From NCBI GenBank assembly GCA_934477125.1, contig CAKSOL010000007.1:1-64000 (forward strand): a stretch of 64,000 nucleotides of DNA, written 5' to 3'. Shown in pieces: positions 1-9,054 of this stretch (the stretch's first letter is position 1; the number at the start of each line of letters is the position of its first letter). Source of the DNA: an uncultured Eubacteriales bacterium (lineage in GTDB: Bacteria; Bacillota; Clostridia; Oscillospirales; Acutalibacteraceae). The notes beneath the pieces are model-generated. The model was not told the origin of the DNA, did not search any database, and saw only the letters and a list, made by a program, of their open reading frames with translations. The position numbers and the translations under genes were made by a program.

Positions 1-270
1 TACTGCCGCGGTCAGCCGCCTTTTTCGCTTACATTCTTCAAGGAGCGCGAGCAAAAGCTCTGCCGTTATGATATTTGCATTATTGAACCGGGCAGGGAAA
101 TGATTGTAAGCGCTATGCTTGAAGGCACAGACCCTAATTGCAGGGTGGTAATAGCGGTTCTGGAAAGCACCGAAAGGGGCGAATATCTGCGTATACCCTG
201 CGATACATTTATTTGCATAAAAGAAAAAACGGGATACCGTTTTTATAAGGGAGGAAAAACTATTGATTGA
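1..270 (+). CDS. 3' end of an unidentified protein (partial)
   Basis: An open frame enters from the left edge in frame 1 and stops at TGA 268-270, giving about 89 C-terminal residues (ends YKGGKTID). I recognise no domain. The stop overlaps the TTG start of the next gene (263), so the two are probably translationally coupled in one operon. The GGGAGGA motif at about 249-255 inside this frame would be the ribosome binding site of the downstream gene. Because that downstream gene is an S1-like protein of a kind I associate with phage or conjugative elements, this fragment may belong to such an element; that is inference. Confidence 0.55.
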   Translation, partial: YCRGQPPFSLTFFKEREQKLCRYDICIIEPGREMIVSAMLEGTDPNCRVVIAVLESTERGEYLRIPCDTFICIKEKTGYRFYKGGKTID

Positions 271-1124
271 TATTAAGGAATTTGAACGCCATACCTCATT
301 CAAACCGAGTAGAAAAATAAGCATTGAGGAGAAAAAGGAATGGGAGAGGATATTTTCTTCTCTTCGTTCGGGCGCAATACTTACAGGCACGGTAATGGGT
401 AACGATACCGTAATGATGCCGGACGGTGAAGAAAAGCTCGCACTTACCATAATTCAGTACAGAATTAAGGTAATCATACCGTATGACGAGGTGTGGTATG
501 ACAGTAAAAAAATGCCCGCCGCCGCATGTTATACGGTCTATGACGGGCGCGCATGTGGATTATGTTATAAGCGGAATAAGACGGGACGGCGAGTGCTGCA
601 TAGCCTCGCGCAAAAGAGCGCTTGTTATTCGCAGACGCAGCTTTTTAAAGCTGCCGTTTAAAAGCGGTAAGCGCGTCACCTGCAATGTAATAGCTGTGGG
701 ACGAGCCAAAGCCTTGTGTACCTGCGGCGGGTTTGATGTGTTGCTCAGCACGCAGGATATATCCTACGGTATGATACCTGATTTAAAAGAATGTATGCAC
801 ACAGGTGAGGAACACGAGGTTATACTGAAAAGCTATGACGAAAAAACACATCAGCTTAAAATCTCTATAAAGGAAGCAAAGCCGCACCCGTTTGACGGCG
901 CAGAGCAGCGTCATCCCGTAAACTGCCGCAGGGCGTCTGTAATAACGGGGAAATACGGCGGCGGAGTGTTTTGCCGGCTTGAAAACGAGCTTGACTGCCT
1001 TTGCAGTTATCTGCCGGAACAGAATGCCCTGGATTTTCATATAGGCGACCGAGTGGTAATTGTTATACGCAAATACAACTATGAAAGAAAGCTTGTTTTC
1101 GGCAGGATACTTGCAAGATGGTAG
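263..1124 (+). pseudogene. S1-domain RNA-binding protein, frameshifted
   Basis: The gene opens at TTG 263 behind GGGAGGA and runs in frame 2 to about residue 82 (PYDEVWYDSKK). The homologous continuation (HVIRSMTGAHVDYVISGI and onward) lies in frame 3 and ends at 1124. The switch falls in a run of seven A at 506-512: removing one A fuses the frames into one protein of about 286 residues. The joined sequence reads as repeated S1/OB-like modules (SGAILTGTV..., GKRVTCNVIAVG..., ASVITGKYGGGVFC...), like S1-related proteins found on Firmicutes mobile elements. As read, translation would stop at 661. It is either a real one-base insertion or a homopolymer sequencing error. A +1 shift is needed, which does not match classical -1 slippage. 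Confidence 0.7.
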
Positions 1125-1136
1125 GTAAAAAAGATG

Positions 1137-1167
1137 AGGGGCGCTGCCGGACAACGGCAGCGCCCCT
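1137..1167. terminator. Bidirectional hairpin terminator
   Basis: A perfect 13-bp stem (AGGGGCGCTGCCG, 1137-1149, pairing with 1155-1167) closes a five-base loop. Upstream on the plus strand is AAAAAAGATG, so the minus-strand transcript ends ...CATCTTTTTT. It lies between the convergent S1-like gene and the GH13/dockerin gene and best fits the end of the latter. A closely similar hairpin with the same GATGAGG edge is at 34177-34209. Confidence 0.85.
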
Positions 1168-1208
1168 CCAAAATACGGAAGTGAAATTTTATTGTTCTTT
1201 GTGCCGAC

Positions 1209-4200
1209 TTATTTTGTCAGCAGCAGTTTGCGCAGGGCGACAAGGTCTTTAGCATTTACCTTACTGTCGATGTTAATATCGGCATTGACTTCTTTTACGG
1301 TAACTTTAGAGCCGGCAATATATTGCTTTAATCTTACGAGGTCACGGATATCAACATAAGTATCATTGTTGACATCTCCTATAAGGCTGTCGCAGACGTC
1401 GCACTTAACATCTCCGCCGTGGAAGGTTTTCATCGTTATATCGGCGTAATCATAGGCAGCACCGTAATAAATATATATCGGTTTATTCAGGTCGGTCGTT
1501 GTACCGCTGACTATATCCGCGGTTGCCTTTGCTACCTCGGCACCGTTTACGGTAAGTACCAATCCGCCGTCGCGAACGGCAAAACGCACATCATAATCCG
1601 AGACATTCGTACCGAATACTGATTTATCGATATAGACTCTGCGCGCGGCAACACCGTCGGCATCGGTCACTTCCATTATATCCACATACGGATCACTGTC
1701 ATTCATACTGAAAAGATAGTAGAGATCGGTTACGGAACCGTTTTGATACTCGGAATTCGAAAGCTTAAATACTACTTTGCGGGCTGTCATTTCCGCATCG
1801 GCACGATCGGCATAGGCGCTGCTGTCTATAGAAAATGTGAGGTGAGCGCCGTCTATATTAACAGCCTTTGCAAAGTTGTTGTAGTAGCCGCCTTTTCCGT
1901 AATTATTGTTGATGCCGTGACTCCACATATTATAATTCATTCTTACGCCGTTTTCATTGGATGTAATGTCAATTACCGAATTCCATTCGTTATTGGTCGC
2001 ATTAAAGCGCAGATCGGCATTTCTGACCGGATATGTTCCGTTATCGTGTACATTCTTTTCGCAGCCTGTGGTTTCAACCGAACCGTCGTCAATCAGGTAT
2101 ACTCCCAATTCACCGGCTGCAACAGTTGCATTGAAAGAAGAAATATTACCTGAGGAAATGGTCTTATCGGTCATAAGGTCGGTTACGGTGACATTAGCTC
2201 CCAAGCCTATGTCTGAAGGTACTGTTACGGTTACATTGGCATTTTCTGAGGTGCCGTTGGGGACAATAACAACGGCTTTTCCGTTTGCATAGCGCGCATA
2301 AGCCTGATAGCTTGAAACTCCGGATATATCTACCGCTGCAATGTTGCTGTTGCGGTGGTCGTCGGCAAAGCTTTCAAATATATCCGCATATGTGCGGCGA
2401 ATGGAAATGTATTTTTTAACAGTATTGAAGTAGGCGAGATTGGCAGAGTCGAGCAGAGCCTTTAAATTCAAATGACCGTGATAGTAAAGGCTGGGATCGG
2501 CATTGGTAACATCGGTATCAATGCGATCGTTTGTCGCTTCTCCCATATACACAACGGGGATATAAGGAGAAAACAATGCGTTGTAGCCGAGATCCAAAAG
2601 CGAACCGGATACAGCTGACTCGCCGGGAATATAATAGTCGTTCGAGTCTTTTATAAGGTTGCCGTTTTCATCTACTTTAGCCGATTTGTACCAGTTGTCA
2701 TGGGTGCGGTAGGTATAAAGATAATATTTCTTGTCTCCGGTGTTGTCGTTGGAAGCTGAGCCGTCCTTTACGGTAGTAACAATGTTTTTACCGCCCGATG
2801 TAAAATACGAGGCATTGGCGTTGGTGTAAATATCGTGCTCCCAGTTTCCGGTGGTTGTAAGCCCCATCTGTTCGGTATCATACGCTGCGGAACGGTCGCT
2901 TGTATGCTCTGAAATGATAACAAGCTGCTTTCCGGAAGCAAGCGCCTGAGAACGAATGTTTGCAAACAGGTCATATCCGGTTATTCCCGGCTCTAAATCT
3001 ACCCGCAAACCGTCAAGATTGCAGGTTTTAACTATATTGAGCATCGTTTCGGTATACCATTGCTTGAATGTTTCGCTTGTATAGTTGTATTTGGGACCGC
3101 CGAATCCGGAATGGTCGCCGGTATCAAGAACATCGGCAAGAGTTTTTTCCGTTCCGCCTACGGTTATTTTGCGGGCTGTATCGGCGCTGCTTGAAACACC
3201 CCAGATAACAACATCCAGCACAACGCGGATATTTCTTTTATGCGCTTCTGATACAAAGCTTGCAAGCTTTGCCCAGCCTGCCGTATAATCGTCGGTTCCG
3301 GTAAGCTCCGGCTCTATCGTATCAGCTCCTATATTGGTATAACCGTTGTCATAGCCGTCGTTATCGCCCTTTTGGTTTACCGGGTCGATCCAAAGGCAGT
3401 TTACGCCGAGCTCGCTGTAATAGTCAAGTATACTTGCGGCAGCCGCGTCTATTGTTCCGGCGGGAGTTGCTTTAGCAAGATTGACCTCTGCGATAATTGC
3501 AGATTCAAGCCATTTCGGGGTTTTCAAATTATCATTGATGTCAGCTGTTGAAACACTGTCGCGATATACCGGCATAAGCTTAGCATTGTTAATATTTTCG
3601 GTTTCAATATCGCTGATTGTAACATTTCCGAGCGTTGAGTGCGTATATCCGTAGAAGTCAACCTCAAAATCGGTAGCGTTGTTGTCTATGTTACCAAACG
3701 AGAGATAGGCGAGCTCTGCTGTAGGAGCGTTGCTGAGACCGGCGGTTTCAAAAATTGAGGCGTCGAATTGACCGGCAACTGCATATTCCCCGGATTTTAT
3801 CTTAACTATCCAGCTGCTGCCGTCTGACGATTTATGAAGCGAAACATCAAAAATACTTGAGCCTATAGTTTTGATAAGAGCGTTGTTCGTAAGCAAAGTG
3901 GCAAGCTCTACGTATTGTCCGCCGGAAAAGGTCGCATTGTCAATGTTTTTTATAAGCTTCAGGTCGCCCTTTACCGGGTCTATTAAAATCGTCGGAAGAA
4001 CACCGTAGAACCATTGGTTTTCATATCTTGCAAGGTAAATAGCAAAAGGCTTGCTGCTGGCGGAGGCATAGTTTCCAAAGCGCAGAGTAAGTCCGTCAAG
4101 CGGCTGCATATTTTCCCTGTATATATAAGGATACTGCGCTCCGCCCCAGGTCTGTTTGATATGAACGCCGCCGCCTGTAATATCCGTGCGTTTGAGAAAC

Positions 4201-5066
4201 GGGTCGGTATTACCGGCATTCCCAAGCGCATAATCGGTCATAGTATTTGCTCCGGCAACACCGGCAAGATCAGCAGTAGGGTCGAGACAGGGCTTTTCGC
4301 CGCCGTGGAAGCTGTTGAGAGTGATATCGGTATAATCGGTATCTGCGGCTATGTAAAGATAAACAGATTTAGTTATATCGGTTGAGGTGGTGGCAAGCAG
4401 TTCGGGAGTTGCAAGGTCAACCGCAACACCGTTTACCGACATTCTAAGTCCGCCGTTATCCAACACCTTGAAAATTATGCTGTAGCTGCTTACTGCGTCT
4501 CCGAAAACATCAAGCTTGCCGCTGAAGTAGAACCTCTGAGCAGCAACATTATCGGCGGTAACGCTCATAACATCTATATAAGGGTCTTTGTCATTAACGC
4601 AAAAGGTATATCGCAAATCATTTGTTTCTCCGTTCAAGCCCTCGCTGTTTGCGAGCTTAATAACAAACTTTCGCGACATAAAGTTTGCATCACCGTATGT
4701 CGACGATACCTCATTATTCAGCGTAAGCTTCAGATGCGTTCCGTCGAGCATCGAGATAGGCTTTAGGTTCTGCATATAAGGAGAACCCGCGCTGTTAGCC
4801 GGCGCTCCGCTTGCCTGCAAACGGTATTTCATTCTGGCGCCGTTTTCATCCTCCGAAAAGTCAATCGGCCAAAAATAGGTTGAGCCCTCGACAGTATTGT
4901 TCTTGGATGACACACGCACATCGTCCGCAGTTACAAGGTATGCCTTATGTTCGGCGTCGGCTCCGGTTTCGGCGTTAGCCGCACCGACGGCAAAGCCTGC
5001 CGGCGCTGCCGTAATCAATAGGGAGAGGCTGCAAAGAATAGATAACATACGTTTTTTCATTTTCAT
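1209..5066 (-). CDS. Secreted multimodular GH13-like enzyme with dockerin
   Basis: 1285 residues. A signal peptide (about 1-31) is followed by a beta-sandwich-like module A (43-255) and a second module B (256-480). A GH13-type barrel follows at about 520-900, then a beta-rich end domain. A divergent second copy of module A (about 1010-1222) and a two-repeat dockerin (1228-1285) complete the protein. GH13 signature regions are visible: VVLDVVIWG, DGLRVDLEP with D690 as likely nucleophile, IISEH with E720 as acid/base, and THDN with D790. Both dockerin loops match D-x-N/I-x-D-x-x-V-[DN]-x-x-D (DVNNDTYVDIRD and DINIDSKVNAKD). The start follows GGAGG. The exact alpha-glucan or other substrate is unknown. 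Modules A and B recur, nearly identical, in the protein at 24204-29207. The dockerin suggests attachment to a cohesin, candidates being the proteins at 45231 and 51996. Confidence 0.88.
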   Translation of the reverse strand: MKMKKRMLSILCSLSLLITAAPAGFAVGAANAETGADAEHKAYLVTADDVRVSSKNNTVEGSTYFWPIDFSEDENGARMKYRLQASGAPANSAGSPYMQNLKPISMLDGTHLKLTLNNEVSSTYGDANFMSRKFVIKLANSEGLNGETNDLRYTFCVNDKDPYIDVMSVTADNVAAQRFYFSGKLDVFGDAVSSYSIIFKVLDNGGLRMSVNGVAVDLATPELLATTSTDITKSVYLYIAADTDYTDITLNSFHGGEKPCLDPTADLAGVAGANTMTDYALGNAGNTDPFLKRTDITGGGVHIKQTWGGAQYPYIYRENMQPLDGLTLRFGNYASASSKPFAIYLARYENQWFYGVLPTILIDPVKGDLKLIKNIDNATFSGGQYVELATLLTNNALIKTIGSSIFDVSLHKSSDGSSWIVKIKSGEYAVAGQFDASIFETAGLSNAPTAELAYLSFGNIDNNATDFEVDFYGYTHSTLGNVTISDIETENINNAKLMPVYRDSVSTADINDNLKTPKWLESAIIAEVNLAKATPAGTIDAAAASILDYYSELGVNCLWIDPVNQKGDNDGYDNGYTNIGADTIEPELTGTDDYTAGWAKLASFVSEAHKRNIRVVLDVVIWGVSSSADTARKITVGGTEKTLADVLDTGDHSGFGGPKYNYTSETFKQWYTETMLNIVKTCNLDGLRVDLEPGITGYDLFANIRSQALASGKQLVIISEHTSDRSAAYDTEQMGLTTTGNWEHDIYTNANASYFTSGGKNIVTTVKDGSASNDNTGDKKYYLYTYRTHDNWYKSAKVDENGNLIKDSNDYYIPGESAVSGSLLDLGYNALFSPYIPVVYMGEATNDRIDTDVTNADPSLYYHGHLNLKALLDSANLAYFNTVKKYISIRRTYADIFESFADDHRNSNIAAVDISGVSSYQAYARYANGKAVVIVPNGTSENANVTVTVPSDIGLGANVTVTDLMTDKTISSGNISSFNATVAAGELGVYLIDDGSVETTGCEKNVHDNGTYPVRNADLRFNATNNEWNSVIDITSNENGVRMNYNMWSHGINNNYGKGGYYNNFAKAVNIDGAHLTFSIDSSAYADRADAEMTARKVVFKLSNSEYQNGSVTDLYYLFSMNDSDPYVDIMEVTDADGVAARRVYIDKSVFGTNVSDYDVRFAVRDGGLVLTVNGAEVAKATADIVSGTTTDLNKPIYIYYGAAYDYADITMKTFHGGDVKCDVCDSLIGDVNNDTYVDIRDLVRLKQYIAGSKVTVKEVNADINIDSKVNAKDLVALRKLLLTK

Positions 5067-5234
5067 TTTTTTACCTCCTGCAAAAATTATAATGGGGCTG
5101 CTATGCTTTGGAATTTAAAGGATTAACTATTTTAACCTCGAAAATGCCAAATTAGCTATTTGCGCAGTATATTTTACCGCATATCACATAACAGCAACGG
5201 TAAAAACTTAGCAAAAATAACAATTTCAGGCAAA

Positions 5235-5248
5235 TTAAAAGGTTTTAA
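5235..5248. promoter_or_regulatory. Candidate operator, TTAAAAGGTTTTAA
   Basis: A 14-base near-palindrome just downstream of the predicted transcription start of the GH13/dockerin gene. The identical 14-mer occurs at 24117-24130 ahead of the paralogous surface protein. Its position would let a repressor block transcription; the neighbouring LacI protein is the obvious candidate, but this is inference. Confidence 0.4.
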
Positions 5249-5263
5249 ATAATTTACGTTTTC

Positions 5264-5292
5264 ATTCTAACACATCCTTTTCCGTTTGTCAA
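5264..5292 (-). promoter_or_regulatory. Sigma-A promoter for the GH13/dockerin gene
   Basis: On the minus strand TTGACA (5287-5292), a 17-bp spacer and TAGAAT (5264-5269). The predicted start near 5257 leaves a leader of about 190 nt before the ATG at 5066. The same hexamer pair, TTGACA-17-TAGAAT, precedes the large minus-strand operon at 23981-24009. The remainder of the 5067-5458 gap holds only the operators and promoters listed separately. Confidence 0.65.
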
Positions 5293-5373
5293 TATAAGCA
5301 AATCAATAAAATAAAGTGATTAACTTTTGTGAGTTTTAAGCAGGTGAGCGTTGTAATATTTAAAAAACAAGTA

Positions 5374-5389
5374 TTAAAAACGATTTAAA
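5374..5389. promoter_or_regulatory. Candidate LacI-family operator
   Basis: TTAAAAACGATTTAAA is an imperfect palindrome with a central CG, the usual core of LacI-family operators. It lies 25 bp upstream of the -35 box of the lacI-type gene. It fits an autoregulatory or divergent-control site; no binding data can be inferred from sequence alone. Confidence 0.35.
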
Positions 5390-5413
5390 TGCTGTTTTAT
5401 AGCATTCCGGCAC

Positions 5414-5442
5414 TTGTCAATTTGATTTTGTTGTTATATAAT
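5414..5442 (+). promoter_or_regulatory. Sigma-A promoter of the LacI-type regulator
   Basis: TTGTCA (5414-5419), 17-bp spacer, TATAAT (5437-5442). The predicted start near 5449 gives a leader of about 60 nt to the GTG at 5513. It also makes the upstream ATG codons at 5459 and 5471 unlikely starts. Confidence 0.6.
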
Positions 5443-5512
5443 ATAATTGTTAAGCTGAGTGTGCATAAAAATGTGCCGGCTTGATATTAACAGGAAACGG
5501 AGCGGTAAATTA

Positions 5513-6526
5513 GTGGCAGTAACTATTGTCGATATAGCCCGTGAAGCAAAATGCTCAACGGCAACAGTATCTCTTGCGCTGAAAAACAACGAAAGGATTT
5601 GTCTGAAAACAAGAGAAAGGGTTCAGGAAATCGCCAATCGACTGGGGTATCATCCTAACTATGCGGCTCGCAGCCTTATAAAGGGGCAAACAGGCAGCAT
5701 AGGGGTTGTTATTCCAAATTTGGAAAATCCGCTTTTTATTGAGCTTTTGCAGGGTATTGACGAGTATATTACAGAGCGCGGATTTTGTATAGTGCTCGGA
5801 GTTTCGGCGCTTTCCGCCGAAAAGGAGAAACGGTATTTGTCAATGCTTTCCGAGAGACAGGTGGACGGTCTCATACTTTTCCCGACCTTCCTTAACGAAA
5901 CATTTCCGGAAGCTGTTGAAAGTGCGGATGACCATAAGATACCTCTGGTGCTCTGCGGTTCATCGGGACTGATAAGCAGCAACATAAATTATGTTATGAC
6001 TGATAACCGTATGGGTGCCTATATCGGAACGGAGCACCTGATTGAGCGCGGCTGCCGGAATATCGCATTTATAGGAGCGATTGTTGATATGGCTCAGGCT
6101 CAGACCCGTTTAAACGGCTATCGGGACGCTTTGGAGTTTTACGGACTCGAAAATAATCCTGCGCTTGAGGTATATTGCTCTCCGGAAGCGGATACTGTGT
6201 TCCAAAAAACGGTTGAGCTGCTGAAAACTCAAAAGGTTGACGCTATTTTCTGCCTTTATGATTATATGGCGTTCAGCGTTATACGCGCGGTTGAATCTCT
6301 TGGTTTGCGTATACCGGAGGATGTTGCTATCGTCGGATACGATAATGTCAGCATTTCCGCCAGGCTCTCAAAATCGCTGACTTCTATTGATACTCATAGC
6401 CATAAGGTAGGCAGAACCGCAGCGGAAATACTGTTGAAGAAAATTGAAAAGCCGGAAACGCCAAACCGTCAGATAGTTTTTAAGCCGGAACTGGTCGTAA
6501 GGGAAACCACCGAATTAAAAAAATGA
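5513..6526 (+). CDS. LacI-family transcriptional regulator
   Basis: Chosen start is GTG 5513 after a purine-rich GGAGCGG; the protein is then 337 residues, the usual LacI size. The N-terminus VTIVDIAREAKCSTATVSLAL is the classic LacI helix-turn-helix, with the hinge-helix segment NYAARSLIKG. The rest is a periplasmic-binding-protein-like sensor domain (GSIGVVIPNLENPLF, DGLILFP, VAIVGYDN, SLTSIDTH). It sits between the divergent GH13/dockerin gene and the convergent glycosidase operon, so it likely controls this glycan locus in response to an imported sugar. The inducer cannot be read from sequence. Confidence 0.92.
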   Translation: MAVTIVDIAREAKCSTATVSLALKNNERICLKTRERVQEIANRLGYHPNYAARSLIKGQTGSIGVVIPNLENPLFIELLQGIDEYITERGFCIVLGVSALSAEKEKRYLSMLSERQVDGLILFPTFLNETFPEAVESADDHKIPLVLCGSSGLISSNINYVMTDNRMGAYIGTEHLIERGCRNIAFIGAIVDMAQAQTRLNGYRDALEFYGLENNPALEVYCSPEADTVFQKTVELLKTQKVDAIFCLYDYMAFSVIRAVESLGLRIPEDVAIVGYDNVSISARLSKSLTSIDTHSHKVGRTAAEILLKKIEKPETPNRQIVFKPELVVRETTELKK

Positions 6527-6545
6527 ATTAAAACAAAGCTTATGG

Positions 6546-6584
6546 GCAATCGGGAAATGAAAAAATTTCCCGATTGCGTTTTTT
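6546..6584. terminator. Bidirectional terminator between lacI-type gene and GH38 gene
   Basis: A perfect 13-bp stem (GCAATCGGGAAAT, 6546-6558, with 6565-6577) and six-base loop, followed on the plus strand by TTTTTT (6579-6584). The stop codon of the convergent GH38 gene lies at 6583-6585, inside the T-tract. Confidence 0.88.
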
Positions 6585-9054
6585 ATATTTCGAGGTCAAC
6601 CATATCGGTTTCAGCTATATTTCCGTTATCCAAAAGAAATGTTTTAACTTCATATGGCGCGAAAGATAATTTTGCCGGGGCTGAAAGGAGAAAACCGTCC
6701 AAAGCAGCGTCAGCATATTCAGCCGAACAGTTAAACAGGCGAAGAATATAGCCGTTTCCCGCGTGAGAGTGCTTAAACGCGCTTACCGTTACGGGATCAC
6801 CTGTAAGCCGCAGGGGCGTTTTCGGCTTTGAACCCCCGCCTGCCGGAAAAAACGAGAGCAGCATCGGCGGCTGGGAAAAGCTTTCGGCCATGCGCGGAAG
6901 CTCTCGGCGAAGCTTTCCTGTTTCTCCGCCTATTATTCTGAAACGGTAAATTCGTTCGCCCTGGTCGGTATGCGGGGTGAAACGGTCCTGCGGGATAAGT
7001 GAACGGTCGGGCGATATGGGGTGAGCGCAGTAGGCGGGTGAGCGTATAAGTGTAACTCCGACCGAACCGTTTTGAACCGAGGAACCGTGAACTCCGTTGT
7101 TTATAATTCCTACGGCTCTGTCTCCGCCGACGGCGACGAGATAACAGCCGGAAACATTTTCTCTGCCGGAAATATCAAAGGATTCTTCTCCGAAAGCCTG
7201 CTGACCGATACATTCCGTGATTTTCTTCTCGGTAGGTATATGCAGCTTTACCATACGCTGAATTTCCATCCATTGCAGTCTTATCTGAATGTCGATATAA
7301 GGCTCGCTCTTTGATAAAATATATTGCACTACGGCTCGTGAACGGCGATAACTCAGCACGGCTTCGACAACAGTGCGAACTGCGCCGTCCTCTATAACCC
7401 GAACCCCCTCAAGCTCGGTTGATGCTCCGGAGAATTCTCCGCTGCTTTTAGGTGTCATAACCCGAAATTTTCCGCATTTCTTCGGAAATTCGGTTACGAG
7501 CATTCCCCAAGGGTCGCCGTCGTCCTCAATAACATCCAGACGAAATGCCCCCGGCTTTAAATACGGAATGCCATCTAATATATAGCTGTCAAGACAGCCG
7601 GTTTTTAGGTTTACGCCAGCGGTTATCCGATTGCCTTTGAAAACAAAGCGTTCGTTTTCCCTAGGGAGAGACGGTACAGGCTTTTTTGGCAGTCGGTTAT
7701 AGCGGCAGTTGAATCTTGCCGTCGTCATCGGCGGCAGCTCTGCGCTGAAAACAACGCGCTTTCTCCAATCAAGATTAAGGTTGCTCGCTTCCTTTTCGCA
7801 TTGGGTCGGCAAAGCGGTGCCGTTGATATCAAATACCTGCGGCATAGAAAATTCAGGCTCCCAATTTTGGTCCCAAAGCGACATTTCGCAGGAGAAGCTG
7901 CCCTTTACGGTATAGGGATGAGGATTGCAGGCTATTATCGGAATTTCTCCCTCGGCAGCAGGCTCCTGTCCGGCAGACAAAGCGAAAAATGCTCTTGCCC
8001 GAACGCGGGAAATAATTTCCTCGCCGTGGCTTAATTGCCGCAGCGCGGAAAGCTCTCCGTTTTGAACGCAGGTTCCGGGCAGCATATCGTGAAACTGGAC
8101 TGTCATAAGGTCTGTCTGAGCTTCGGAAAGCTCAGCCGTCGGATAAGCCGAAAGACCTGATGCCGCTGCTGCGGAACATAGCTTTTCAGCGGAAAAAAGT
8201 CCGTTTTCAAGCCTGCGGTGTGCCAGCTTTATTTGTATCTGACTTGTATAGCATCCCGGCGCCCATGGGTTTAAATCACCGATATGCTCCGGATGCGGCG
8301 CGTCTTTTACAGCTGCAAAATACTGCTCCGGGGTAGAGTGCAGCAGGAGTATATCTTCTGTCTTGAGCCTTTCCGCCAGCTCGGAAATATCGCGCAGATC
8401 CTTTCTTGACGGACCGCCGCCATGGTCTCCGACTCCCCATAAGCATATATCTATCGGGCAGTCGGAGCGTCGGGCGGCAGTTTCAATTTTTTCAGCCGCC
8501 TTTCCGAGGGGAGAGGAATAGCTGTCGTTAATGCGTCTCGCCATAACGCGGCTGCCGTCATAGCCTACCCAATCAAATACACCTTCGGGCAAATGCTGAA
8601 ACGATTCCCATGGGCGGCAGAATAGATAGCTGTCAAAGCCGGTTTTTTTCAGGATTTGAACAAGTCCGCGAGTATGACCGAAAGCATCGAATCCGATTGC
8701 AGTTTTGGGTCTTGCTCCGAATTTTTCTTTAAAATAGCGCAAGCCGCTTTCTATTTGCCGGATATGGCTTTCGCCGCTCAGCATATTGCAGTCGGGCTGA
8801 AGATACCAACCGCCCATTATGTGCCAGCGGCCCTCCTGCACAAGCCTTTGTATACGGGAAAAAAGCTGTGGTTCGTATTCCTCTATCCAGCGATACAGCA
8901 TAGCCTCGTTGTGGTTGAAAACAAATCCGTCAAACTCTTCGCAGAGATCGGCGGCGGTGCGAAAGGTTGAAAGCGTTTCGGCGGCGCCTTCCTCCCATTC
9001 CCATTGCCATACAGGGTCAATATGGGCATTGCAGATAAGGTAAACGGTTTTCAT
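6583..9054 (-). CDS. GH38 alpha-mannosidase
   Basis: Start set at ATG 9054, which overlaps the upstream stop as ATGA (9051-9054); the longer frame to 9141 would intrude into that gene. The protein is 823 residues with no signal peptide, hence cytoplasmic. GH38 signatures: zinc-site HID at H11/D13 in NAHIDPVWQW, catalytic nucleophile D123 in GFDAFGH, GDHGGGP around H211, and FHDMLPGT further on, followed by the long beta-rich C-terminal region of the family. It would remove alpha-mannosyl units from imported oligosaccharides. It is the last gene of the large minus-strand operon. Confidence 0.93.
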   Translation of the reverse strand: MKTVYLICNAHIDPVWQWEWEEGAAETLSTFRTAADLCEEFDGFVFNHNEAMLYRWIEEYEPQLFSRIQRLVQEGRWHIMGGWYLQPDCNMLSGESHIRQIESGLRYFKEKFGARPKTAIGFDAFGHTRGLVQILKKTGFDSYLFCRPWESFQHLPEGVFDWVGYDGSRVMARRINDSYSSPLGKAAEKIETAARRSDCPIDICLWGVGDHGGGPSRKDLRDISELAERLKTEDILLLHSTPEQYFAAVKDAPHPEHIGDLNPWAPGCYTSQIQIKLAHRRLENGLFSAEKLCSAAAASGLSAYPTAELSEAQTDLMTVQFHDMLPGTCVQNGELSALRQLSHGEEIISRVRARAFFALSAGQEPAAEGEIPIIACNPHPYTVKGSFSCEMSLWDQNWEPEFSMPQVFDINGTALPTQCEKEASNLNLDWRKRVVFSAELPPMTTARFNCRYNRLPKKPVPSLPRENERFVFKGNRITAGVNLKTGCLDSYILDGIPYLKPGAFRLDVIEDDGDPWGMLVTEFPKKCGKFRVMTPKSSGEFSGASTELEGVRVIEDGAVRTVVEAVLSYRRSRAVVQYILSKSEPYIDIQIRLQWMEIQRMVKLHIPTEKKITECIGQQAFGEESFDISGRENVSGCYLVAVGGDRAVGIINNGVHGSSVQNGSVGVTLIRSPAYCAHPISPDRSLIPQDRFTPHTDQGERIYRFRIIGGETGKLRRELPRMAESFSQPPMLLSFFPAGGGSKPKTPLRLTGDPVTVSAFKHSHAGNGYILRLFNCSAEYADAALDGFLLSAPAKLSFAPYEVKTFLLDNGNIAETDMVDLEI

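Noticed and set aside
506..512. Programmed -1 frameshifting at A7 in the S1-like gene
   Set aside because: The continuation lies in the +1 frame, not -1, and no stimulatory structure or stop arrangement typical of +1 recoding is visible; an indel is simpler.
5459..5512. ATG starts upstream of the LacI-type gene
   Set aside because: They lie at or near the predicted transcription start and lack an SD; the helix-turn-helix begins right after GTG 5513.
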